Assembly (NCBI RefSeq): GCF_021432065.1
Contig: NZ_CP090364.1
Coordinates: 2,742,601 to 2,806,600 of the forward strand
DNA: 64,000 nt
Direction of reading: 5' to 3'
Source: Photobacterium sp. TLY01
GTDB lineage: Bacteria; Pseudomonadota; Gammaproteobacteria; Enterobacterales; Vibrionaceae
Made by a program: the position numbers and the translations under genes
Shown here: positions 8,424-16,300 of the stretch, one piece after another
Position numbering within the stretch: position 1 is the first letter of the stretch
Layout of the letters: the number at the start of each line of letters is the position of its first letter
The notes under the pieces: model-generated
Told to the model about the DNA's origin: nothing
Databases searched by the model: none
What the model saw: the letters and a program-made list of their open reading frames with translations, nothing else

Positions 8424-10784
8424 TTATTTGCTTTCTTTACTGGCCAACCAGGTTTTCAGCACAGTCAAATCGTCCTGATAACTTGTTTTTATTTCATCGA
8501 CCCAGTCTTCGATGTTCTCCCACCAGGCCGGCAGTTCCGGCGACTGGGCTTTCTGGGCCACCTGCTGTATCCGCTTCAGACCGATAGAACCCGCGGCGCC
8601 CTTGATCTTGTGCGCTTCAAATTGAATGCCGTCCTGATCTTTCGCCGTCATATTCGAATCCAGAATCGCCAGATATTCTGGCATCATTTTTTCGAACATC
8701 GCCAGTGAATCATACACAGGTTGCGCACCGACAATATCGACATAGGAGTCCAGCATCTCCAAATCCAGCAGTTGACTCAGCGTATCCTCGCTCAGAGATC
8801 TCTCATCAGCCACCACAGGCGCCTGCCCCTCAGTCTGGCCGGTACTCTGCTGGATCAAAGCTTGGATCACCGCGTTGATTGCCTTGACACTGAGCGGCTT
8901 GCTGATGGCGTCATCCATGCCCTGTTCCAGATATTCATGCTTGTCTTTAATGACGTTCGCCGTCAGCGCCACCAGCGGCGGCAACTGGCGATAGCGTGCG
9001 CGCAGAACTTTGGCAATTTCAAAGCCGGTCATATCCGGTAACTGGATATCCAGCAGCACCAAATCGTACTGATCCGGTGTAAACACCGCCAGTGCTTCAT
9101 CTCCCCGCATCGCCACTGTGACCTGATGCCCCAAACCTTCCAGCAATGCCTTGGCCACCGTAATGTTCAGCTCAATATCTTCCACCATGAAAATACGCAG
9201 CGAGCGCTGTGCGGGTACCGGCAACTCTTCATCTTCCACAATCTGCTCAAGTACAGGGACACAAATGGTCACCGTAAAGGTACTGCCTTCACCAACCTCG
9301 GAGCTGACCTCTATGTCCCCGCCCATCATATTCACCAGCTGGCGCGAGACTGCCAGACCAATCCCGGTACCGACAGCATGCAGATTATCCTGTCCCTGTT
9401 TGACCTGATAATACATGGCAAACACTTTATCCAGCTCAGACTCAGGAATGCCGATCCCGCTGTCTTCGATCTCAAAGGTAATTTCCGCCTGCTGATTGTC
9501 CAGCAGTTCGCTGCTCACAGACAGAATCACCCCACCTTCTTTGGTGAACTTGGTCGCGTTGCTCATCAGGTTCCACAGCACCTGACGCAACCGGGTGCCG
9601 TCAACCTGGATATAAGAGGGTAAATCCGTCAGCTGTTCCAGATCGAACCGAAGCCCTTTCTGCTCAGCCATCAGACCGGAAATATTGCCCATCTCTTCAA
9701 TAAAAGCATCAAAGTCCAGCGGCGCCGGCAACAACTCCAGACGGCGGCGATCCGACTTATCCATATCAATAATGTCATTAAAGATATTGCCCAGCGTGAT
9801 GGCGCTGACATAAATCGTCCGCATATAACCACGCTGCTGCTCGTTGAGCGGCCCCTCCAGCAGCATCCGGCTCAGTCCAACGATGCCGTTCAGCGGTGTC
9901 CGTAGTTCATGGCTGATGGTCGAGATAAAGGCGGTTTTATCCCGGCTGGCTTTCTCCTGGGCTTCCTGATATTGCTTGCGCTCAGTAATGTCACGGCCAA
10001 ATCCCATCAGACCCAGCCGGCGGCCATCGCGGCTGTAAAAAGGCACTTTACGCAACTCAAAAATGGCTTTGCGGCCGTCGGGGTATTCCAGCCACTGCTC
10101 ATAGGTCAGCGAGATGTTTTGCGTGAAAACCTGCTGATCGGTTTCAACGATCTTACTCGCCACTTCTTCACTGTATACATCCCAGGGCGTCAGTCCGACC
10201 AGCTCTTGTTCTGTTCTGCCGGTTAATTCCGCCATCGCCCGGTTACAGCCGGAAAATTCGTTCTTTTCGTTGCGGTAGTAAATGAGATCCGGCGACGCAT
10301 CCAGAAACGATTTCAGCAAGGCACTCTGCTCGGCCAGTTCAAGCTGGGCGCTCTCTCGCTGTGCCACCTCATTCTCTAAATCCTGCATCGCAATCCGGCG
10401 CTCTTCTTCTGCCTTGATCCGAACTTCGATCTGCTGATTCAGCTCCGTAATGTTATCTTTCAACTGCTTGTTCAGGGTCAGATCCCGCGAGCGCATTTCT
10501 TCCAGCTTGGTCACCAGCTTGGACAAGCGCTGACGCGAATCTTCAAGCTGATCCACCACCACAGATAAAAAGTAGACCGCCCAGGGGGTAATCAACAGAC
10601 CAAAAAATACCGAGCGGACGATATCAATATCCAGCACTTCACCCTGCAGTGCCAGGGTAACCCCCACTTGTACCACAACAGCCAAGGCCACCAGAGCCAA
10701 GGCCAGCAGCAGGCTGAAGCGCACGATGCCCAGCTTCACCAACAGGTCGACATAGAACTGCGCCAACATTTTTATTTGTTTCAT
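8424..10784 (-). CDS. arcB: Hybrid sensor histidine kinase ArcB (lacks the Cys241 equivalent)
   Basis: Membrane-bound tripartite sensor that phosphorylates ArcA by a His-Asp-His-Asp relay. The 786 residues contain two N-terminal membrane segments (about 23-45 and 57-77), a coiled-coil linker, a PAS domain (about 155-268), the kinase domain with His292 in SHELRTP, an HATPase domain, a receiver with LVLLDIQLPDMTG, and a C-terminal HPt domain with AHKIKGAAGS. Numbering coincides with E. coli. Cys180 in FSGCNRAM is kept, but the second redox cysteine (Cys241 in E. coli) is Ile in GRKAIFELRK. The start ATG at 10782-10784 has AGGA upstream. It is convergent with arcA and follows a GGDEF gene, from which a terminator hairpin separates it. 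Confidence 0.96.
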   Translation of the reverse strand: MKQIKMLAQFYVDLLVKLGIVRFSLLLALALVALAVVVQVGVTLALQGEVLDIDIVRSVFFGLLITPWAVYFLSVVVDQLEDSRQRLSKLVTKLEEMRSRDLTLNKQLKDNITELNQQIEVRIKAEEERRIAMQDLENEVAQRESAQLELAEQSALLKSFLDASPDLIYYRNEKNEFSGCNRAMAELTGRTEQELVGLTPWDVYSEEVASKIVETDQQVFTQNISLTYEQWLEYPDGRKAIFELRKVPFYSRDGRRLGLMGFGRDITERKQYQEAQEKASRDKTAFISTISHELRTPLNGIVGLSRMLLEGPLNEQQRGYMRTIYVSAITLGNIFNDIIDMDKSDRRRLELLPAPLDFDAFIEEMGNISGLMAEQKGLRFDLEQLTDLPSYIQVDGTRLRQVLWNLMSNATKFTKEGGVILSVSSELLDNQQAEITFEIEDSGIGIPESELDKVFAMYYQVKQGQDNLHAVGTGIGLAVSRQLVNMMGGDIEVSSEVGEGSTFTVTICVPVLEQIVEDEELPVPAQRSLRIFMVEDIELNITVAKALLEGLGHQVTVAMRGDEALAVFTPDQYDLVLLDIQLPDMTGFEIAKVLRARYRQLPPLVALTANVIKDKHEYLEQGMDDAISKPLSVKAINAVIQALIQQSTGQTEGQAPVVADERSLSEDTLSQLLDLEMLDSYVDIVGAQPVYDSLAMFEKMMPEYLAILDSNMTAKDQDGIQFEAHKIKGAAGSIGLKRIQQVAQKAQSPELPAWWENIEDWVDEIKTSYQDDLTVLKTWLASKESK

Positions 10785-10799
10785 TGTGATTCCTGCTAC

Positions 10800-10827
10800 A
10801 ACAAAATGCTGCCCTCAGGCAGCATTA
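10800..10827 (-). terminator. Terminator between the GGDEF gene and arcB
   Basis: AATGCTGCC (10805-10813) and GGCAGCATT (10818-10826) form a perfect nine-base-pair stem with a four-base loop. On the minus strand it is followed by TTTTGTTG. It overlaps the stop codon of the GGDEF gene and precedes arcB, so the two genes may be only partly co-transcribed. Confidence 0.7.
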
Positions 10828-12633
10828 AAATTCATCTGATTCGGCCATCAGGCGGGTGGTATTCCGCCCGTCGGCTTTGGCTTTGTAAAGCGCTTTGTCT
10901 GCCATTGCAATCAACTCGCCATAATCCTGATTCGGCATGGGTGTCATGGTCGCCACCCCCAAACTGACCGTCAGGAGGTCACTGATGTCGGAAAAGCCAT
11001 GCGGAATGGCTTTTTCAGCCAGTTTATTGTGGATTTTCCCTGCCACGGTTTGCCCGCCCGCCAAAGGTGTATTCGGCAGCAGAAAGGCAAACTCCTCACC
11101 ACCATAACGGGCAACTTCATCGGTTTCCCGCCGGATCACGCTATCGAACACCTGAGCCACTTCCTGCAAGGCATTATCCCCCTGCTGGTGGCCGTAATTA
11201 TCGTTGTAAGCTTTAAAACTGTCGATATCACAAAGAATTAATGTCAGAGGTTGCTGCTCGCGCATATGGCTGTGCCAGAGCTTACGCAATTGTTCATCGA
11301 AACTGCGGCGATTGGCCACTTTTGTCAGGCTGTCGACAAAGCTGAGCTCCTGCAATTCCATAATGGCATCAGCCAGTTGCTGCTCAGCCTGCTTACGCTC
11401 TGTCACATCCCGCGCGATCAGCAGCACGCCGGCCGAACCATCGGTCGGATCGCGATACGGAGATTTGACAATTTCATACCAGACCGGCTCACCGGTTTCG
11501 AGAATGACATAGGCATCCGTTTTCACGGTCAGGCCGTCTCTCAGCACTTTAATGTCGGTCTGATAAAACTCCTGCAGCATTTCAGGATCAATCACGTTAC
11601 GGGCGGTCTTGCCAATCAACTCTTTGGCACTAAAGCCCAGCACTTTAGCGAAGGGTTCATTACAGCCAACATAGACACCGTGCTCATTATACAGACCAAT
11701 CGGATCCTGGCTGGCATTGAGGATCGAATTGAGTAGCGTATTGCGCTGAGCTAGGATCTGCTCTGTCACTTCCCGCTTCTCTATTTCCTGCTTGAGGCTT
11801 TCTTGCATCTCATGCCAGTCGGTAACGTCGTGGCTGATGCTCAGGGTACCGATAACCAGGCCTTCTTCGTCTGTCATCACGGTTTTGTTGGTTTCCAGCA
11901 ACCGGCTGGACCCATCCGGCGCCGTGGTCCAGGTATGGATCACCGGCGTTTCGCCGATGCCGGTCGGATCGCCCTGGATCAGTCCCTCTTCCCGACGGCC
12001 GCGCCAGAAACGGTCAAAGGCGGTATTGGTGCCGATGATATTGCCAGCTTTATCCTGAAAATAGACCAGCTCTGACAGTGAGTTCAGGACGCGCTGGAAA
12101 ACGCGCTGCTCGATCTGAACATATGGGTTCGCCGGACTGGTGGGTGCAACGAAAAACAGCAACCAGGCCGATTGCCAGCGATAACTGAGCAACTGACCGG
12201 AAATCAGCACCCGAATCGTTGAATGGCCAAGTTGCAGTGTTTCTTCTACGTTTTCGAACCCCGTACCAGGTTGCAGAGGACGAAGTACATCGGCCATCAT
12301 CCGCGCGCCAATGCCTTCCGGGTAGTAATAGCGGTTCTCGACTTTACTGACCCCCAGCAGTTCTCGGCAGCTGGCATTGGCATAAAACAGTTCACCATCT
12401 TTACTGCGGACAATAGCCGCCGCAATCGGCAGCCTGGAAATCGTGGCATGAAGACGCCGAAAGGCCAGACTACCTAAATGATGGACAATCCAGGCCGCCA
12501 ATGAAGTGAGAACTGCTACCAACAGAAATGTCATCCCAATGACTGACATGTTCAGCCCTTCTTCCGCTATCCCCCATACCGGTAAAGCGGTACAGGACAG
12601 GATAGCCAACGCAACCCTCTTCACTTTCTGCAT
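10825..12633 (-). CDS. Membrane PAS-GGDEF protein, probable diguanylate cyclase
   Basis: Probable c-di-GMP synthase of 602 residues. A hydrophobic segment near residues 28-50 (MTFLLVAVLTSLAAWIV) anchors it in the inner membrane. Several PAS-like modules follow, recognisable by SLSELVYFQDKAGNIIGTN, ASQDPIGLYNEHGVYVG and the GVLLIARDVTERK exit. The C-terminal GGDEF domain has the active-site motif GGEEF (near residue 511) and an intact inhibitory site RETD five residues before it, so catalysis with product feedback is expected. The start at 12633 is chosen because GGGGAG precedes that ATG and the next residues resemble a membrane signal; an upstream extension lacks a ribosome site. It lies upstream of arcB on the same strand. 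The signal it senses is unknown. Confidence 0.88.
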   Translation of the reverse strand: MQKVKRVALAILSCTALPVWGIAEEGLNMSVIGMTFLLVAVLTSLAAWIVHHLGSLAFRRLHATISRLPIAAAIVRSKDGELFYANASCRELLGVSKVENRYYYPEGIGARMMADVLRPLQPGTGFENVEETLQLGHSTIRVLISGQLLSYRWQSAWLLFFVAPTSPANPYVQIEQRVFQRVLNSLSELVYFQDKAGNIIGTNTAFDRFWRGRREEGLIQGDPTGIGETPVIHTWTTAPDGSSRLLETNKTVMTDEEGLVIGTLSISHDVTDWHEMQESLKQEIEKREVTEQILAQRNTLLNSILNASQDPIGLYNEHGVYVGCNEPFAKVLGFSAKELIGKTARNVIDPEMLQEFYQTDIKVLRDGLTVKTDAYVILETGEPVWYEIVKSPYRDPTDGSAGVLLIARDVTERKQAEQQLADAIMELQELSFVDSLTKVANRRSFDEQLRKLWHSHMREQQPLTLILCDIDSFKAYNDNYGHQQGDNALQEVAQVFDSVIRRETDEVARYGGEEFAFLLPNTPLAGGQTVAGKIHNKLAEKAIPHGFSDISDLLTVSLGVATMTPMPNQDYGELIAMADKALYKAKADGRNTTRLMAESDEF

Positions 12634-13172
12634 GCTGTTTTTTCTCCCCGCAGTCTTCCCTGGCGGTTCCCCGTGTCGGCCATCTTGGCTCTGCAATACC
12701 AGCCGCCAATTTAACACAGTTGCAAGAAGCTGCTGCATGTCGCGGATTTTTAATATGCCAAAAAGTGATGTTTGACACTCCTGAGCGTCAAGGATTCGAC
12801 ACTGATTGCATTCCACAGGACAGAGTAATCCGCTACCACTGGAGCCAAATCACATTTCATCATGCCAACAACTCAACATGAAATAAAATAACCACAAATT
12901 CAACTGAATGTTTTCCATCCAAAAATCCCATCCTGCCGCACCAGTGATTAACAATTCAATAACACATCATAAAAATGAATTTATAGTCATTAAATTAACT
13001 AACCAGGCCAAACCTTCAGCGTCAGCTACAACTAAAGTCGGATTTAGTGATGGTAATTCAGCCGACAGATCTGTAATATATTTTCATTGTGTGCATTATA
13101 TAACCAGATTGCCATCCGTCAGGGTGGCTTTCATGTCTTTGGCGTACTCGCTTGGCCCGTACGACTGAGACC

Positions 13173-13249
13173 GGCTGCCTCCCTTCAGATAAGGCAGCCC
13201 TCCTGCGGCCAGTCACGGGCAAGATGCCCGGCTGACCAGGACATGCAGG
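13173..13249 (+). repeat. Cluster of nested inverted repeats upstream of gltB
   Basis: Two structures are visible. First, GGCTGCC (13173-13179) pairs with GGCAGCC (13193-13199). Second, CCTGC (13202-13206) and GCAGG (13245-13249) enclose an extended hairpin in which 13207-13214 pairs with 13230-13237 (one mismatch, one G-U pair) and GGGC pairs with GCCC around an AAGAT loop. This could be a structured RNA leader. A competing reading is that part of it (CTGACC at 13232) is a -35 box. Confidence 0.5.
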
Positions 13250-13259
13250 TCTATATAAA
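13232..13259 (+). promoter_or_regulatory. Candidate sigma-70 promoter of the first gltBD operon
   Basis: CTGACC (13232-13237), 16 bp, then TATAAA (13254-13259). The start would fall near 13266, giving a short leader that still contains the GGA hairpin. If the true promoter is farther upstream, the inverted repeats at 13173-13249 would be transcribed instead. Confidence 0.4.
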
Positions 13260-13274
13260 AATAAATAGGGAACC

Positions 13275-13313
13275 GCAGACGGAGGAACCGTCTGCTCTAC
13301 ACTGGAAGGATGT
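13275..13313 (+). promoter_or_regulatory. GGA-loop hairpin plus CsrA-like Shine-Dalgarno of gltB
   Basis: Perfect arms GCAGACGG (13275-13282) and CCGTCTGC (13288-13295) present AGGAA in a five-base loop. Thirteen bases further, CTGGAAGGATGT (13302-13313) covers the Shine-Dalgarno and agrees at nine of twelve positions with the CsrA selection consensus RUACARGGAUGU. Two GGA motifs 24 nt apart, one in a hairpin loop and one in the ribosome site, is the classic arrangement for repression by a CsrA dimer. Binding is inferred, not shown. Confidence 0.55.
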
Positions 13314-13317
13314 AGTT

Positions 13318-16300
13318 ATGACAGATCAAGTGTTGAATGGTCAGGGGCTTTATGTCCCTGAAATGGAGCACGATGCCTGTGGTATCGGCTTTGTTGCCCA
13401 TCTCAAGAACCGTAAGTCCCACCAGGTCATCACGCAGGCGCTGGACATGCTGGCTCGTATGGAGCACAGGGGTGGCCAGGGTTGCGATCCCTGCAGTGGT
13501 GACGGTGCCGGTATCCTGCTGCAAAAGCCCCACGAATTCCTGTTGCAGGAATGTCAGAAAATTGGCCTGACACTGCCTGCTTTTGAGCAATATGGCGTCG
13601 GGGTCATCCTGTTTCCGAAAGACGAAGACAAACGCGAACAGTGCCGCGACATTCTGGCCCGTAACGCCCAGCGCCTCGGTCTGAGCGTGCTTGGTTACCG
13701 CGTACTGCCGACAGATAACAGCATGATAGGTGCCGATCCCCTCAGCACTGAGCCGCAATTTGAACACGCTTTTGTGACCGGCGGCAGCGAGATGCCACAG
13801 GAAGAACTGGAGCGTAAGCTGTATGTCCTGCGTAACTACACGGTTCGTGTCTGTCTGGAAAGCGTGACCAATATTGGTGACGATTTCTACATTAACGCCT
13901 TCTCCAGCAAAACGCTGGTGTACAAAGGCCAGCTCACCACAGAGCAGGTGCCTCAGTATTTCCTCGATCTGCAAAACCCGGCCATGGTCAGTGCCTTAGC
14001 GCTGGTTCACTCGCGTTTTTCCACCAACACCTTCCCGAGATGGCGTCTGGCTCAGCCCTTCCGTTACATTGCCCATAACGGTGAAATCAACACAGTGCGC
14101 GGTAACCTGAACTGGATGAAAGCCCGCGAGGCGTTGCTGCAATCAGACTTATTCAGCGAAGAAGAGCTGAACATGCTGCTGCCGATTTGTCAGGAAGGTG
14201 CGTCCGATTCTGCCAACTTTGACATGGCGCTGGAGTTGCTGGTGTTGTCTGGCCGGAGTTTGCCACATGCGCTGATGATGCTGATCCCGGAAGCCTGGCA
14301 GGAAAACCCGGCCATGGATCCCAAACGCCGTGCCTTCTACCAGTATCACGCCAACCTGATGGAGCCCTGGGATGGCCCGGCATCTGTCTGTTTCACGGAC
14401 GGCGTGCAAGTGGGTGCGACTCTGGACCGCAATGGCCTGCGTCCGTCTCGCTACACTGTGACCAAAGATGATTTCCTGGTCATGGCCTCAGAATCCGGCG
14501 TAGTGGATATCGCACCAGAGAATGTCCATTTCCGTGGCCGTTTGCAGCCCGGACGCATTTTTGTTGCAGACCTGGAGCAAGGCCGCATCGTCTCTGATGA
14601 CGAAGTCAAAGACAGCATTGCCTCCGCCAAACCTTATGAAGACTGGGTGAAAAACAACCTGCTTCACCTCAGCGATCTGCCTGACGCTGATTACAGCCAC
14701 ACCCAGCCTGAAGCTGAAAAATTGCTGCATCAGCAGCAGGCTTTTGGCATCAGCAATGAAGAAGTGAACGAAATCATTCTGCCAATGGCGGGCGACGGCA
14801 AAGAGCCGCTGGGATCCATGGGGGCGGACTGGCCGCTGGCAATTTTGTCGCATCAGTCGCAGCATCTGTCCCATTACTTCAAGCAGCTGTTTGCTCAGGT
14901 GACCAACCCGCCGATCGACCCGATCCGCGAACGTATGGTGATGTCACTGAATACCTATCTGGGTGAAGATCAGAACCTGCTGAGCGAAGGTCCGTCGCAC
15001 TGCCAGAAACTGGAGCTGAACTCGCCGGTACTGAGTGATGCCGAGCTGGAAAAACTGCGCGCTATCGACAAGCCCCATCTGCAGGCCAAAACGCTGGATA
15101 TCGTATTTAAGGCCAGTGATGAAGCAGGCAAGCTGGAACAGGCACTGAACCATCTGTGTCAGCACGCCGAAGATGCAGTCAATGACAGCTACTCGATCCT
15201 GATCCTCAGTGACCGTGCCGTCAACTCGCAGCATGCCCACATTCCGGCCATGCTGGCTGTCGGCGCGGTGCACCACCATTTGATCCGCAAAGGCCTGCGC
15301 GCCAAGTGTGATCTGGTGGTTGAAACCGGTGATGCCCGCGAAACACACCACTTTGCCACCCTGATCGGCTATGGTGCCAATGCGGTCAACCCTTACATCG
15401 TCACTGAAACCATTGTGTCGCTCCAACAGCGGAACAAGCTGGATAAAGACATCAGCGCTGACAAGTACTTCAGCAATTTCCGCAAAGCCGTCAATGGCGG
15501 CCTGTTGAAGATCTTCTCCAAAATGGGCATCTCGACCCTGCAGTCCTACCACGGCGCGCAAATCTTTGAAGCACTGGGGATCAGCAAAGCTGTGGTCGAT
15601 AAATATTTCACCGGCACTGTGTCACGGATTCAGGGTCTGACCCTGGATGACATTGCCAAAGAAGTGTTGATCCGCCACCGTATCGGTTATCCGCTGCGTG
15701 ATATCCCGCTGCAAATGCTGGATGTCGGTGGTGTATATCAGTGGAAACAGCGTGGTGAAAAACACCTGTTTAACCCGACCACGATTTCTCTGCTGCAGCA
15801 ATCAACACGTGGCAAAGACTACAATCAGTTCAAGCAATACTGCCACGCCGTCGACAGCCAGGGGGACCACGCCGCCACTTTGCGCAGTCAGCTTCAGTTT
15901 GCTGTGGATACCAGCCGCAGTATCCCGCTGGATCAAGTCGAACCGGCTGAAAACATTCTCAAGCGCTTTGCCACTGGTGCGATGAGCTTCGGTTCGATTT
16001 CCCATGAAGCGCACTCGACTCTGGCAGTGGCGATGAACCGTATCGGCGCCAAGTCGAATTCAGGCGAAGGCGGTGAAGACCCAGCCCGTTTCGAGAAAAA
16101 AGAAAACGGCGACTGGGAACGCTCTGCCATCAAGCAGGTCGCGTCTGGCCGCTTCGGGGTGACTTCCTATTACCTGACCAACGCCGATGAGCTGCAAATC
16201 AAGATGGCTCAGGGCGCCAAGCCGGGCGAAGGCGGTCAGCTACCGGGTGATAAAGTAGACGACTGGATCGGGGCGACGCGTCACTCCACCCCGGGGGTCG

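Larger units (their letters stand above)
12634..13317 (+). other. Upstream region and structured leader of the first gltB
   Basis: About 680 bp between the divergent GGDEF and gltB genes. The left two thirds are AT-rich with no convincing gene; an 86-codon plus-strand frame at 12908-13168 has no family features. The right part (13173-13313) is dense in inverted repeats, described separately. An 11-codon frame (ATG at 13133, stop at 13168) preceded by AGGGTGG could be a leader peptide but is weak. Confidence 0.5.

Noticed and set aside
12908..13168. 86-codon plus-strand frame before the first gltB
   Set aside because: Low-complexity composition, no ribosome site at its start and no family features. 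Only its last 11 codons have a ribosome-site-like sequence, and that was mentioned as a weak leader-peptide option.
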